A DNA stretch of 64,000 nt from Massilia sp. MS-15 (GCF_020176695.1 NZ_JAIWIA010000042.1:1-64000), one strand, 5' to 3'; shown: positions 1 to 9,457, counted from the first letter of the stretch. The notes: generated by a model not told the origin, from the sequence alone. Numbers and translations: made by a program.

Positions 1-2
1 GG

Positions 3-944
3 TTCGCCCAGCTGCCCGCGCTGAACGTGCCGCAGCGCCTGCAAACGCTCTCGGCCCTGCATCCGGCTGCCGGACTCGACCGCATCATCGCCCTCATTGC
101 CCAGGTCAAGGAAGGCAAGCGCCGCTGTCCTGCGTGCGCTTGCGAGCGTTACTACCGGCATGGCCAGGCCAACGGCCTGCAACGCTACCGCTGCCGTGCG
201 TGCGGCCGCACCTATAACGACCTGAGTGGCACACCGCTGGCGCACCTGCGGCTACGGGAAAAATGGCTCGGCTACCTGGACACGATGCTCGCATCGAAGT
301 CGGTGCGCAAGGCAGCCGGGGAGGTCGGCGTACACCGCAACACGGCCTTCCGGTGGCGCCACCGCTTTCTCGACCAGGCCAGGCACGATCGTCCCAAGAC
401 CTTGAGCGGCATCGCCGAAGCGGACGAGATGTTCATACTCGAATCGCAAAAGGGTTCGCGCAAGCTGGACAGACCGGCACGCAAGCGCGGTGGCCGGTCC
501 CGCAAGCGCGGGATTTCAGGCGAGCTCGACTGCATCCTGGTGGCGCGCGACCGTAGCGGACAGACGATCGATGCGGTCGTAGGCCGTGGATCCTTAACAG
601 CCGGGCAGCTGGAGCGCCATCTGCTGCCCAGGCTCGACCGCCAGGTGCTGCTGGTGAGCGATTCCCACGCCGCCTACCGCGCATTCGCCCGCAAGCATCG
701 CATTGCACATGAGGCGGTCAACCTGCAGGCCGGCATACGGGTCCGTCGCCGGGCTGCCGGTGCCATCCACGTCCAGAACGTCAACGCCTATCACGCGCGC
801 CTGCGGCAGTGGCTCAGCCACTTTCGCGGTGTGGCCTCGCGCTACCTGCCCAACTACCTGGGCTGGCGCTGGGCGCTCGATGGCGAACGCATCACTACTG
901 CGGAACAATTGCTGCGTATCGCGATCGGAGCCATCAACAGATAA
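3..944 (+). mobile_element. IS1595-family (ISXO2-like) transposase, 5' end outside window
   Basis: DDE/N-type transposase of an insertion sequence. The reading frame is open to the window edge, so the GTG at 27 is probably internal and the true start lies upstream. An N-terminal zinc ribbon with two CxxC pairs (CPAC and CRAC, about residues 35-60 from the GTG) is followed by a helix-turn-helix stretch. The catalytic domain carries the first acid in EADE, the second in SDSH and a late HVQNVNAYH segment typical of ISXO2-like enzymes. No terminal inverted repeat could be identified between the stop codon and the next gene. It lies directly upstream of the ubiUVT block, so it may have changed that block's promoter region. 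Confidence 0.85.
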
Positions 945-1088
945 CGGTGACAGCGCCTTTCCTTAAACCAGTTCATGGCCGCGCCGGCGCAGCGCGCCTA
1001 TAGTCTCGCGGCGGGCAAGGCGCCCGCCCGGTGGTGCCCCGGCCCGGCCCGATCCATTCGCAGGCCATCCTGCGCTCACCTACCGCCC

Positions 1089-2126
1089 ATGCAAGCAACC
1101 AGTACCGCCCCCACCAGCACGCAGCCGCGCATGGAGCTCGTCTGTCCCGCCGGCAGCCTGCCGGCCCTCAAGGCCGCCATCGACAACGGCGCCGACTGCG
1201 TCTACCTCGGCTTTCGCGACGCCACCAATGCGCGCAATTTTGCCGGACTCAATTTCAGCGAGGCCGCCATCGCGGAGGGCATCCGCTACGCGCAGGCGCG
1301 CCGGCGCAAGGTCTTCCTGGCGCTGAACACCTATCCCCAGCCGGACGGCTGGGAAGCCTGGCGGCGCGCCATCGACCGCGCGGCAAGCAGCGGCATCGAC
1401 GCCGTGATCCTGGCCGATCCGGCCCTGATGGAGTACGCCGTGCGCACCCACCCCGCGCTGCGCCTGCACCTGTCGGTCCAGGCCTCGGCCACCAACCTTG
1501 AAGCCATCAATTTCTACCACCAGCGCTTCGGCATCGCGCGCGCCGTACTGCCGCGCGTGCTGTCGCTGACCCAGGTCGAACAGCTGATCGGCAAGACGCC
1601 GGTCGAGATCGAGGTATTCGGCTTTGGCAGCCTGTGCGTGATGGCCGAAGGCCGCTGCCAGCTGTCCTCGTATGCCACCGGCGAGTCGCCCAACACCCAC
1701 GGCGTCTGCTCGCCGGCCAAGGCGGTGCGCTGGCAGGCTACGCCCAAGGGGCTCGAGTCGCGCCTGAACGAGGTGCTGATCGACCGCTACGCGCAAGGCG
1801 AGCAGGCCGGCTACCCGACCCTGTGCAAGGGACGCTTCACCGTCGAGGGCGAAACCTATTACGCGGTGGAAGAGCCGACCAGCCTGAACACGCTCGAAAT
1901 CCTGCCCAAGCTGGCCAGCCTGGGCGCACGCGCCATCAAGATCGAGGGCCGCCAGCGCAGTCCGGCCTACGTGGCCCAGGTGACCCGCGTGTGGCGCGAG
2001 GCGATCGACACCTGCCTCTCAAGCCACCAGCGCTTTTCGGTCAAGCCGGCATGGATGGCCGAGCTCGACAAAGTGGCGGAGGGCCAGCAGCACACCCTCG
2101 GCGCCTACCACCGCCCCTGGAAATGA
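1089..2126 (+). CDS. ubiU: UbiU, oxygen-independent ubiquinone hydroxylation protein (U32 family)
   Basis: Peptidase-U32-fold iron-sulfur protein. In the studied family UbiU pairs with UbiV and hydroxylates the ubiquinone ring without O2. Four cysteines at about residues 183, 190, 207 and 246 have the same spacing (7, 17, 39) as the 4Fe-4S ligands of E. coli UbiU. Length is 345 aa from the ATG at 1089. A shorter start at 1131, beginning MELVCPAGS, fits the family N terminus at least as well. The upstream-extended frame from 975 is low-complexity and unlike the family. ubiV follows after 25 bp and ubiT after that, so the three probably form an operon. A TATAGT hexamer at 999-1004 could be the -10 element. 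Confidence 0.93.
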   Translation: MQATSTAPTSTQPRMELVCPAGSLPALKAAIDNGADCVYLGFRDATNARNFAGLNFSEAAIAEGIRYAQARRRKVFLALNTYPQPDGWEAWRRAIDRAASSGIDAVILADPALMEYAVRTHPALRLHLSVQASATNLEAINFYHQRFGIARAVLPRVLSLTQVEQLIGKTPVEIEVFGFGSLCVMAEGRCQLSSYATGESPNTHGVCSPAKAVRWQATPKGLESRLNEVLIDRYAQGEQAGYPTLCKGRFTVEGETYYAVEEPTSLNTLEILPKLASLGARAIKIEGRQRSPAYVAQVTRVWREAIDTCLSSHQRFSVKPAWMAELDKVAEGQQHTLGAYHRPWK

Positions 2127-2151
2127 CGCCCCAACCGGAAAGGACCGTCCC

Positions 2152-3039
2152 GTGAAAATCTCCCTCGGCCCGCTCCAGTATTACTGGCCGCGTTCCACCG
2201 TATTCGCCTTCTACGACACCATGGCAACCCTGCCGGTCGACATCGTCTACCTGGGCGAAGCCGTGTGCTCGCGCCGCCACGAACTGCGCCTGGCCGACTG
2301 GCTGGCGATCGGAGACCAGCTGGTCGCGGCAGGCAAGCAGGTCGTGCTGTCGACCCAGGTCCTGATCGAGTCCGGCCCCGATCTCGGCACGCTGCGCCGC
2401 ATCGCCGACAACGGGCGCTTCCCCGTCGAAGCCAACGACATGGGCGCGGTCCAGTGCATGGACGGCAGGCCCTTCGTGGCAGGTCCGCACCTGAACATCT
2501 ACAGCGCGCCGACGCTTGCCTTGCTGGCGCAGGCGGGCGCCACCCGCTGGGTGATGCCGCTGGAGATGTCCGGCGCCGGCCTCGCCGCCGTGCTGCGCGA
2601 GGCGCCGGCCGGCATCGAGACCGAGGTGTTCGGCTATGGCCGCATGCCGCTGGCCTTCTCGGCGCGCTGCTTCACGGCGCGCCAGCGCAACCTGCCGAAG
2701 GACGACTGCCGCTTCAGCTGCATCGATCACCCGGACGGCCTCCTGATGGAAACCCAGGAAGCCCAGCCCTTCCTGGTCCTGAACGGCATCCAGACCCAGT
2801 CCGCACGCGTCTACAACCTGGTCGGCGAACTCGAGGGCATGCGCGCCATGGGCGTCGGGGTGCTGCGCCTCAGTCCCCAATCGGCTCATACCGGCGACAT
2901 TGTCCTGCTGCTGCGCGCCGTGCTGTCCGGCAGCCTGACGGTGGCCCAGGCGCGCGAGCGCATGGCGGCGCTGATGCCGGCCGCGCCGTGCAACGGCTTC
3001 TGGCACGGCAAACCTGGCCAGGAACTGCACGCCGCCTGA
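2152..3039 (+). CDS. ubiV: UbiV, partner of UbiU in anaerobic ubiquinone synthesis
   Basis: U32-family protein of 295 aa. The start is GTG with an AAGGA Shine-Dalgarno sequence at 2140-2144. Cys39 and a later trio with spacing 13 and 4 (first at about residue 173, then DDC and FSC) match the four iron-sulfur ligands known in E. coli UbiV. In the family UbiU and UbiV form a heterodimer that inserts hydroxyl groups under anoxia, working with the SCP2-domain protein UbiT. The neighbours are exactly that set. The pathway role follows from family knowledge; the ligand pattern is seen directly. Confidence 0.93.
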   Translation: MKISLGPLQYYWPRSTVFAFYDTMATLPVDIVYLGEAVCSRRHELRLADWLAIGDQLVAAGKQVVLSTQVLIESGPDLGTLRRIADNGRFPVEANDMGAVQCMDGRPFVAGPHLNIYSAPTLALLAQAGATRWVMPLEMSGAGLAAVLREAPAGIETEVFGYGRMPLAFSARCFTARQRNLPKDDCRFSCIDHPDGLLMETQEAQPFLVLNGIQTQSARVYNLVGELEGMRAMGVGVLRLSPQSAHTGDIVLLLRAVLSGSLTVAQARERMAALMPAAPCNGFWHGKPGQELHAA

Positions 3040-3063
3040 CACCCTTCATTACCGAGGAATACC

Positions 3064-3561
3064 ATGCAAAGCCAATCACCCGCTCCACGCCGGCTGCCGG
3101 CGCCCGTCAAGCGCCTGTTGTCGCTGCTGCCGGCCCACCCCGGATCACGGATCTTCGCCACCCTGCTCAATACCGCCGTCAGCAGGCACCTGCCGCAGGA
3201 CGTGCGCGACGCCCTGGCGCGCCGGCACCTGCGGCTGGCGGTCGACGATGCCGCCCTGTCCTTCGACTTCGCCTGGGACGGCAAGGGCTTCGTCCCCTGC
3301 CGCAAGGCTGGACTCCCCGACCTGGTGATCCGCGCCACCCTGCACGACTTCGGCCTGCTGGCCGCGCGCAAGGAAGATCCGGACACGCTTTTCTTCAGCC
3401 GCCGCCTGGTGATGGAGGGCGACACCGAACTGGGCCTCCTGATCAAGAACACGCTCGATGCGATCGACGGCCCGGTGTTCGACCCGGCCTGGCTGGCGCC
3501 GCGCCAGCTACTGCGCCAGCTGCAGGCGCGCCGCCCGGGCGCCGCGCGCCGCCCATCCTGA
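3064..3561 (+). CDS. ubiT: UbiT, SCP2-domain accessory protein for anaerobic ubiquinone synthesis
   Basis: 165-aa protein with a sterol-carrier-protein-2-like lipid-binding domain (about residues 30-140), a YhbT/UbiT homologue. UbiT is the anaerobic counterpart of UbiJ and presents the hydrophobic quinone precursor to the hydroxylation machinery. The ATG follows an AGGA box 6-9 bp upstream. It lies 24 bp after ubiV, and its stop overlaps or abuts the next reading frame. The Ala/Arg-rich C-terminal tail is not conserved in the family as I know it. Confidence 0.88.
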   Translation: MQSQSPAPRRLPAPVKRLLSLLPAHPGSRIFATLLNTAVSRHLPQDVRDALARRHLRLAVDDAALSFDFAWDGKGFVPCRKAGLPDLVIRATLHDFGLLAARKEDPDTLFFSRRLVMEGDTELGLLIKNTLDAIDGPVFDPAWLAPRQLLRQLQARRPGAARRPS

Positions 3562-3572
3562 TGGAGCAAGCC

Positions 3573-4001
3573 ATGGCCAAGGACCGTTCCACCTTTCCCC
3601 TGGTGTACTCCTGCTCCGGCTGCTCGAGCGCGGCGCAGATGGCGAACCATGTCGCGCTCGAACTCGACCGCCGCGAAGTGGCCGAGATGTCCTGCGTTGC
3701 CGGCGTCGGCGGCGATGTTCCCTCGCTGGTCAGGCTGGCCACCTCGGGGCGTCCGGTCGTTGTAATCGACGGCTGCCCGCTGGTGTGCGCGCGCAGCTGC
3801 CTGGCCCGCCACGGCGTCACGCCGACCCTGCACACGCAGCTGGGCGAACTCGGCGTACGCAAGCGCTACCACGCGCAGTTCGACCCGGCCCAGGCGGAGA
3901 CGATCACGCTGGCGCTCGCCACCGCCGTTCGCGAGCTGGCGCCGCAAGCCGCATCCATGCCTGCGACGCCATCCGATGCGCATCCGGTAGCGATTCCTTG
4001 A
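3573..4001 (+). CDS. DGC-domain putative zinc-binding protein
   Basis: 142-aa cysteine-rich protein matching the DGC-domain family (putative zinc-binding, function unknown). The N terminus has YSCSGCSSA, followed by MSCVAGVGGD and then the family signature IDGCPLVCARSCL. The start at 3573 has a GGAGC box 7 bp upstream. An in-frame ATG at 3561 overlaps the ubiT stop (TGATG) and would add four residues. Translational coupling to ubiT and the following nrdJ place it in a set of oxygen-independent genes, so an iron-sulfur or metal-handling job under low oxygen is plausible but is inference only. Confidence 0.75.
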   Translation: MAKDRSTFPLVYSCSGCSSAAQMANHVALELDRREVAEMSCVAGVGGDVPSLVRLATSGRPVVVIDGCPLVCARSCLARHGVTPTLHTQLGELGVRKRYHAQFDPAQAETITLALATAVRELAPQAASMPATPSDAHPVAIP

Positions 4002-4011
4002 ACCACTTTAA
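3998..4011 (+). promoter_or_regulatory. Degenerate FNR-like box upstream of nrdJ
   Basis: TTGAACCACTTTAA matches 7 of 10 conserved positions of TTGAT-N4-ATCAA and is itself nearly palindromic. A possible -10 hexamer GATAGT at 4035-4040 would put the box centre about 42 bp upstream of the transcript start, the class II FNR position. The box overlaps the stop codon of the preceding gene. Match quality is weak, so this is tentative. Confidence 0.35.
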
Positions 4012-4093
4012 GGCGGCCAGGCGGGCCAGCGTGGGATAGTGGACCCGCAGACCTGCACCCAACACCGCGACCGAATCAGCACGTAAAAACAAG

Positions 4094-6577
4094 ATGAACG
4101 CACCCGAAAAACTGTTCGACCAGACGCTTCCGGCCCAGGAAGTGTCGATGGATGTCCTGCGCGAGAAGTATGCGAAGGGAGACGAATCCACGATCGCCGA
4201 AGTCCGCCAGCGCGTGGCCCGCGCCCTGGCCGCCTACGAAGCCGAGCCGCTGCGGCTGGAGATGGAGCAGCGCTTCCTGTGGGCGCAGGATCACGGCTTC
4301 GTGCCCGCGGGCCGCATCAATTCGGCCGCCGGCCTGGGCATGAAGGCGACCCTGATGAACTGCTTCGTGCAGCCGGTCGGCGACGCCATCAGCGGCCAGC
4401 AGGACGGCCTGCCCGGCATCTATACGGCCGTGGCCGAGGCGGCGGAAACCATGCGCCGCGGCGGCGGCGTCGGCTACGATTTTTCAGCCATCCGGCCCGC
4501 CGGCAGCCTGGTGCGGGGCACCCAGTCACGCGCCTCGGGACCGGTGTCCTACATGGAAGTCTTCGACGCCTCGTGCCGCACGGTGGAATCGGCCGGCGCC
4601 CGGCGCGGCGCCCAGATGGGCGTGCTGCGCATCGACCATCCCGACATCGAGCGCTTCATCGCCGCCAAGGACGGCGGCGCGTTCAGCAATTTCAACCTGT
4701 CGGTCGGCGTGAGCGACGCCTTCATGCACGCCGTGGTCGAAGATGGCAACGTCGAACTCGTGCACGCCGCCGAACCCGGTCCGGACGAACAGGGTGCGGG
4801 CGCCTACCAACGCCCGGACGGCGCCTGGGTCTACCGCAGCGTCCGCGCGCGCGCGCTGTGGGACAAGGTGATGGGGTCGACCTACGACCATGCCGAGCCC
4901 GGCGTGCTGTTCATCGACCGCATCAATGCCGAAAACAACCTGTACTACGCCGAACGCCTGTCGGCCACCAATCCCTGCGGCGAGCAGCCGTTGCCGCCCT
5001 ACGGCTGCTGCGACCTGGGCTCGCTGAACCTGACCTGTTTCGTGCGCGATCCGTTCACCGCCGCGGCGTCTTTCGATTTCGACACCTTCCGCGAAGTGGC
5101 CGGGGTCGGCGTGCGCATGCTCGACCTGGCGCTCGACGCCACCGAGTGGCCACTGCCCCAGCAGGCCGAGGAAGGCCGCAACAAGCGCCGCATCGGCCTG
5201 GGTTTTCTCGGCCTGGGCAGTGCGCTGGTCATGCTCGGCCTGCGCTACGACCACGAGGAAGGCCGCGCGCTGGCGGCGCGCATCGCCCGCGAGCTGCGCG
5301 ACGCCGCCTATGCCGCGTCGATCGCGCTGGCGCGCGAAAAGGGGGCCTTCCCCATGTTCGACCCCAACTTATACCTGGCCGGGCAGTTCGTGGGCAGGTT
5401 GCCGGAAGCGCTGCGCGACGCCATCGCGCAGCACGGCATCCGCAACTCGCACCTGCTATCGATCGCGCCCACCGGCACGATTTCGCTGGCCTTCGCCGAC
5501 AACGCCTCGAACGGCATCGAACCGGCCTTTTCCTGGACCTACCAGCGCAAGAAGCGCATGCCGGACGACAGCACCCGGGTCTACGAGGTGGCCGACCACG
5601 CATGGCGCCTTTACCGCCACCAGGGCCACGACGTGTCCGATAGCGCCGCCCTGCCGCCGCAGTTCGTCACCGCGCTGCAGATGGCGGCCCAGGACCACCT
5701 GCGCATGATGGAGGCGGTACAGCCCTACATCGACACCGCGATCTCGAAGACCGTGAACGTCCCGGCCGACTATCCCTACGCGGATTTCAAGAACCTGTAC
5801 ACCGACGCCTGGCGGGCCGGCCTCAAGGGCCTGGCGACCTACCGTCCGAATGCCGTCACCGGCAGCGTGCTGAGCGTTGCTCCGGAAGCGCCCGCGGTCC
5901 ATCCGGACGATGTCGACCCGTTGCGCAAGCGTTTCGAGCGCCGCCCGCTGGGCGAGCTGGAGTCGATCACCTCCAAGATCGAGTATGCGACCCAGGAAGG
6001 CAAGAAGGCGGCCTACATCACGGTCAGCTTCATCCGGGTCGAAGGCCGCGTGGGCGGGCGCGAGGTGCTGATCGAAAGGCCGTTCGAATTCTTCATGCCC
6101 GCCAACCAGCGCAGCGAAGGCCACCAGTGGATCACCTCGACCATGCGCCTGCTGTCGATGGCGGCGCGCGCCGGCAGTCCGATCGCCAAGGCGCTGGCCG
6201 ACATGCGCGAAGTCGTCTGGGAAAAAGGCCCGGTACGCTGCGGCGTCCTGAGGCGCGAGGACGGCGTCGAGGTACCGGTCTACCACGACTCGGAAGTGGC
6301 GGCGGTCGCCTTCACGCTGCAGCGCATGCTGATCCGGCGCGGCTTCCTGGATGCCTGGGGCAACCAGGTGCCGGTCGAGGAACTCGACCGCCTGCTCGCG
6401 GCCCGCTGCGCGAGCCAGCCCGGTGTACCGCAGGCGGCCCCCGCTGCCGCCGTGCCTGCCGCCGGGCCCGCAACCCAGGCCGGACGCAAATGCCCCGAGT
6501 GCGGCGCGCGCGCGCTCGTCAAGGTCGACGGCTGCGAGCGCTGCACCGGCTGCCATTACGTCGGCAGCTGCGGCTGA
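4094..6577 (+). CDS. nrdJ: Adenosylcobalamin-dependent ribonucleotide reductase (class II)
   Basis: 827-aa reductase that makes deoxyribonucleotides using a B12-generated thiyl radical, needing no oxygen. Visible motifs: TLMNCFV with one of the reducible cysteines, the NPCGEQ active-site loop with the radical cysteine and catalytic glutamate, and a C-terminal zinc-ribbon-like CPECG...CERCTGC tail that probably relays reducing power. No ATP-cone is seen at the N terminus and no nrdB-type small subunit is nearby, both fitting class II. It follows the ubiUVT-DGC genes after 92 bp and precedes two small genes read in the same direction. No cobalamin riboswitch is visible in the short leader. Confidence 0.92.
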   Translation: MNAPEKLFDQTLPAQEVSMDVLREKYAKGDESTIAEVRQRVARALAAYEAEPLRLEMEQRFLWAQDHGFVPAGRINSAAGLGMKATLMNCFVQPVGDAISGQQDGLPGIYTAVAEAAETMRRGGGVGYDFSAIRPAGSLVRGTQSRASGPVSYMEVFDASCRTVESAGARRGAQMGVLRIDHPDIERFIAAKDGGAFSNFNLSVGVSDAFMHAVVEDGNVELVHAAEPGPDEQGAGAYQRPDGAWVYRSVRARALWDKVMGSTYDHAEPGVLFIDRINAENNLYYAERLSATNPCGEQPLPPYGCCDLGSLNLTCFVRDPFTAAASFDFDTFREVAGVGVRMLDLALDATEWPLPQQAEEGRNKRRIGLGFLGLGSALVMLGLRYDHEEGRALAARIARELRDAAYAASIALAREKGAFPMFDPNLYLAGQFVGRLPEALRDAIAQHGIRNSHLLSIAPTGTISLAFADNASNGIEPAFSWTYQRKKRMPDDSTRVYEVADHAWRLYRHQGHDVSDSAALPPQFVTALQMAAQDHLRMMEAVQPYIDTAISKTVNVPADYPYADFKNLYTDAWRAGLKGLATYRPNAVTGSVLSVAPEAPAVHPDDVDPLRKRFERRPLGELESITSKIEYATQEGKKAAYITVSFIRVEGRVGGREVLIERPFEFFMPANQRSEGHQWITSTMRLLSMAARAGSPIAKALADMREVVWEKGPVRCGVLRREDGVEVPVYHDSEVAAVAFTLQRMLIRRGFLDAWGNQVPVEELDRLLAARCASQPGVPQAAPAAAVPAAGPATQAGRKCPECGARALVKVDGCERCTGCHYVGSCG

Positions 6578-6611
6578 CCCTTTTTCTTCAACCGAACCCA
6601 AGGAACCCATC

Positions 6612-6863
6612 ATGATGCAACATCAATTCCAGCTGTCCACCCCGCTCGCTTTTGCCGACGTGGCCCGTATCGTCGATACGCTGTGCGCCCTGCCCGGTGT
6701 CCATGCCATCGACGCCGTGCCGGGCGCGCGCGAACTGAGCGTGCACGCCGACGAACTGGCGATCTCGCGCCAGGCCATCTCCGAAGCCGCGGCCCGCGCC
6801 GGCTTTGCCGAGATCCAGGCGGGCGCGCGCAACGGCGGCTGCTGCGGCGGCTGCTGCAGTTGA
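6612..6863 (+). CDS. Small protein with HMA-like fold and double-cysteine tail
   Basis: 83-aa protein that I do not recognise by name. Residues 1-70 have the alternating strand-helix pattern of a small ferredoxin-fold (HMA-like) domain but lack the N-terminal CxxC of copper chaperones. The protein ends in a glycine-cysteine cluster, GGCCGGCC, giving four cysteines within the last eight residues. An AAGGA box lies 7-11 bp before the ATG; a second ATG follows immediately at 6615. It begins 34 bp after nrdJ and ends 14 bp before another small gene. Metal binding, perhaps in service of NrdJ or redox control, is a guess from the tail. Confidence 0.65.
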   Translation: MMQHQFQLSTPLAFADVARIVDTLCALPGVHAIDAVPGARELSVHADELAISRQAISEAAARAGFAEIQAGARNGGCCGGCCS

Positions 6864-6877
6864 AAAGCGGGCCGGCC

Positions 6878-7141
6878 ATGCCGAAACCGATGCCCCCGGC
6901 CCCTTGCACCGCGGCGCAGCGCACCCGCGCGCTGCTGGCGGCCGCGATGGCCGCACCGGTGCTGTTCCAGCTGGCCCTGCATGGCCTGGCGCCCCTCTTG
7001 CCGTTCAGGCATGCGGGGTCACTCGGGCTGGTAGTGGCATACGCCGCCTCCGGCGCCGCCGCGGTGGCGGGCTGCATGCTGGTTGCACGTCTCGAAGCAG
7101 TACGCGGCACGCGGACCGGCCGCAAGCCGGCACCGCGGTAA
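6878..7141 (+). CDS. Small two-helix inner-membrane protein, unknown function
   Basis: 87-aa hypothetical protein with two hydrophobic segments, about residues 18-42 and 48-70, and a basic C-terminal tail (RTGRKPAPR), suggesting a hairpin with both ends in the cytoplasm. It starts 14 bp after the cysteine-tailed gene and is presumably cotranscribed with nrdJ. I see no Shine-Dalgarno match of note. The family is not recognised, and it could be specific to this group of bacteria. Confidence 0.55.
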   Translation: MPKPMPPAPCTAAQRTRALLAAAMAAPVLFQLALHGLAPLLPFRHAGSLGLVVAYAASGAAAVAGCMLVARLEAVRGTRTGRKPAPR

Positions 7142-7153
7142 TGAAGGAAGGGA

Positions 7154-7726
7154 TTACAGGACGGTGACGAAGCGGCCGGTCGCCGGCCGCTCACGCGGCG
7201 CCTTGGCCGCGCCGCCGGTGCCGAAACCGATGAAGCAGATGGCCTGCTCGTGCGGCAGCAGGTACAGCAGGCGCCGCATGGCGGCAGATTCCATCGCCAG
7301 GCCGCTCGCCAGTCCGCTCGCGAAGCCCTGGGCCTGGGCGGCCAGCAGCATGTTCTGGACCGCGCAGCCGAGCGATACCAGCTTCTCCGTTACCGGGACC
7401 GTGGTCGCGCCGGCTGGGTCGTCCACCATCACGGCGGCGACCAGGCACGGGGCATGGAAGGCCTTCTCGTAAGCGGCGGCGCGCGCCGCCTCGTCGGCGC
7501 CGGGATCGCGCTGCGCCAGCGCCTCGGCGAACGCGCGGCCGAGATCCGGCCGCCGCTCCTGCGACACCAGGATGAAACGCCAGGGCAGCAGCACGCCGTG
7601 GTCCGGGGCCTGGGCGGCGGCCGCGAAAATCCGCTCCAGCGCGGCATCGTCGGGTCCTGGGGCGAGCAGGCGCCGCAGCGACACATGCCGGCGTCCGGCC
7701 AGGCAAGACCATAGTTTGTCCATCAT
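7154..7726 (-). CDS. Nitroreductase-family protein
   Basis: FMN-dependent nitroreductase/dehydropteridine-reductase-like oxidoreductase of 190 aa. It has the RRHVSLRRL N-terminal substrate-loop region, APDHGVLLPWRF (FMN contacts) and a C-terminal IGFGTGG segment. The start at 7726 (tandem ATGs, MMDKL) is chosen because an AGGA box lies about 8 bp upstream; the longer frame to 7768 has no such support. The physiological substrate cannot be told from sequence. It is convergent with the small membrane gene and divergent from moaD. Confidence 0.8.
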   Translation of the reverse strand: MMDKLWSCLAGRRHVSLRRLLAPGPDDAALERIFAAAAQAPDHGVLLPWRFILVSQERRPDLGRAFAEALAQRDPGADEAARAAAYEKAFHAPCLVAAVMVDDPAGATTVPVTEKLVSLGCAVQNMLLAAQAQGFASGLASGLAMESAAMRRLLYLLPHEQAICFIGFGTGGAAKAPRERPATGRFVTVL

Positions 7727-7932
7727 GATGCGATTCCTGTCGAAAGTAGCATGGCGCCACCCGGCCATTATGCGCGCGCGTGGGCCAGGCTTCCCTACTA
7801 CCGAATGACTAGGCGCGCTACGCCATCGTGCCGACAGCCTCCCGCCGCGCCGGTCCCTACAATTGGCAGGCCGGGCGATGGCCGCGACAGCGCAGCACGC
7901 CGGCCTCTTCCCGCACTTTCGATTGGACCGTC

Positions 7933-8190
7933 ATGCAGATTCAAGTGAAATTTTTTGCCAGCCTACGCGAGGCCCTCGGTGTGTCCGCCGATTCCGTCCA
8001 CCTGCCTGGCGACAGCGGCAGCGCCGCCGACGTGCTGGCGGCGCTGCGCGCCCGCGGCGGCGCCTGGATCGAGGCCCTGGCCGAGGAACGCAGTTTCCGG
8101 GTGGCCGTCGACCAGTGCATGGCCACCACCGCCAGCGCCGTGCGGCACGGCTCCGAAGTGGCGTTCTTTCCTCCGGTGACGGGCGGCTGA
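7933..8190 (+). CDS. moaD: MoaD, molybdopterin synthase small subunit
   Basis: 85-aa beta-grasp sulfur-carrier protein that ends in the required Gly-Gly, which is thiocarboxylated to donate sulfur to precursor Z (cPMP) in molybdenum cofactor synthesis. FFPPVTGG at the C terminus is characteristic. moaE follows after one base, giving the two subunits of molybdopterin synthase together. No Moco riboswitch is apparent in the 164 bp before it. Confidence 0.93.
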   Translation: MQIQVKFFASLREALGVSADSVHLPGDSGSAADVLAALRARGGAWIEALAEERSFRVAVDQCMATTASAVRHGSEVAFFPPVTGG

Positions 8191-8191
8191 C

Positions 8192-8647
8192 ATGGCGGTA
8201 CGTGTCCAGACCGGGGATTTCGACGTCTCCGCCGAACTGGCCCGCCTGCGCGCCGGCCATCGTGACACGGGCGCCGTGGTCGCCTTTGTAGGCACGGTGC
8301 GCGAACTCAGCGGCTGCGGCAGCGTCTCGGCGCTCGAACTGGAATACTATCCGGGCATGACCGATGCGGCTTTGCAGGACATCGCCGCCGAGGCGGCTCG
8401 CCGCTGGTCCCTCATCGACGTCGCCATCGTGCACCGCGTCGGCCTGCTCCAGGCAAGCGAGCAGATCGTGCTGGCGGCCGTGGCTGCCCGCCATCGCGGC
8501 GACGCCTTCGCCGCCTGCGAGTTCGTGATGGATATCCTCAAGACCCGGGCGCCGTTCTGGAAGAAAGAGACCACACCCGGCGGCATGCGCTGGGTCGACG
8601 CCCGAGCAAGCGACGGCACGGCCGCCGCCAGATGGGCGCTGCAATGA
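8192..8647 (+). CDS. moaE: MoaE, molybdopterin synthase large subunit
   Basis: 151-aa catalytic subunit of molybdopterin synthase, dimerising and binding MoaD tails. Family features visible: FVGTVR near residue 32, LEYYPGM, HRVG around residue 87 and the KKETTPGG active-site loop with the essential lysines. It is separated from moaD by a single base and overlaps the downstream modA-like gene by an ATGA, indicating translational coupling. Confidence 0.93.
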   Translation: MAVRVQTGDFDVSAELARLRAGHRDTGAVVAFVGTVRELSGCGSVSALELEYYPGMTDAALQDIAAEAARRWSLIDVAIVHRVGLLQASEQIVLAAVAARHRGDAFAACEFVMDILKTRAPFWKKETTPGGMRWVDARASDGTAAARWALQ

Positions 8648-9252
8648 CGATTGGGGCCGCCATGCTGCGTGCGTGCCGCCCCGCCCTGCTTTCCGCGCTG
8701 CTCGTTTCCTGCGCGGCGGGATGGGCGCCGGGCGCCGGCGCGGCCCAGGTGCAGGTGGCGGTCGCCGCCAATTTCACCGCGCCGATGAAGGAGATCGCCG
8801 CCGGGTTCGAGCGCGACACCGGTCAGCGCGCCGTTCTTTCCTTCGGCGCCAGCGGCAAGTTCTATGCGCAGGTGCGGAACGGCGCGCCCTTCGAGGTGCT
8901 GCTGGCAGCCGACGACCAGATCCCGGCGCGACTGGAAGCGGACGGCCTGGCGCTCAAGGGCACCCGCTTTACCTACGCCGTCGGCCGGCTGGCGCTGTGG
9001 TCGGCAAAACCAGGCCTTGTCGACGCCGGGGGACTGCTGCTCAGGCGAGCCGGCCTTGCCCACCTTGCGATCGCCGATCCGCGTACCGCCCCCTACGGCG
9101 CAGCCGCGCTCGAGGTACTGGACAAGCTCGGCCAGGCACGCGCGCTCGGCCCGAAACTGGTGCAGGGCGAGAATATCGCCCAGGCCCTCACCCGCTACCT
9201 GGCTTCGGGCAAGGCCAGGGCCATCATGCGTTCCTACGGCTACACGCACTGA
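8644..9252 (+). pseudogene. modA: ModA-like molybdate-binding protein with internal deletion
   Basis: Periplasmic molybdate-binding protein of the ABC transporter, but only 202 aa against the usual 240-260. The signal peptide (residues 1-34), the SFGASGKF ligand loop and the DPRTAPYG loop are present. ENIAQA then runs straight into LTRYLASGKARAI, which normally belongs to the last helix. About 45-50 residues, including the segment with the conserved late ligand tyrosine, are therefore missing without loss of frame. The ATG at 8644 overlaps the moaE stop. No modB or modC lies next to it. It may be non-functional, so it is listed as a probable pseudogene; an orphan binding protein is the alternative. 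Confidence 0.7.
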
Positions 9253-9392
9253 ACCCTGCAGGACCTGCTCGCTCGACTGGGCCGCAGCCCGGACGCATGC
9301 GCGGACCGGGGCATCCTCGCAAGCCGGCCTGACGCGGGCACCGCACCTGTCCGTATCGATCATTCAAGAACTTGAACCAGATTATTTTTGGG

Positions 9393-9411
9393 AATGAGAA
9401 TCATTCTCATT
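9393..9411 (+). promoter_or_regulatory. Fur box
   Basis: AATGAGAATCATTCTCATT is a perfect 9-1-9 palindrome that contains the TGAGAATCATTCTCA core of Fur operators. It sits 46 bp before the TonB-receptor start codon, with a TATGAT hexamer at 9418-9423 that may be the -10 element, so Fe-Fur binding would block the promoter. Confidence 0.9.
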
Positions 9412-9457
9412 TCGTGCTATGATCTTTCCATCAAGACTTATCTTCGTGGAGTACATC

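Noticed and set aside
963..976. FNR-like box TTAAACCAGTTCAT before ubiU
   Set aside because: Only 6 of 10 conserved positions match. The distance to TATAGT is right, but this is too weak to list as a feature.
4002..4093. Cobalamin riboswitch before nrdJ
   Set aside because: The gap is under 100 bp and no B12-box-like sequence is visible.
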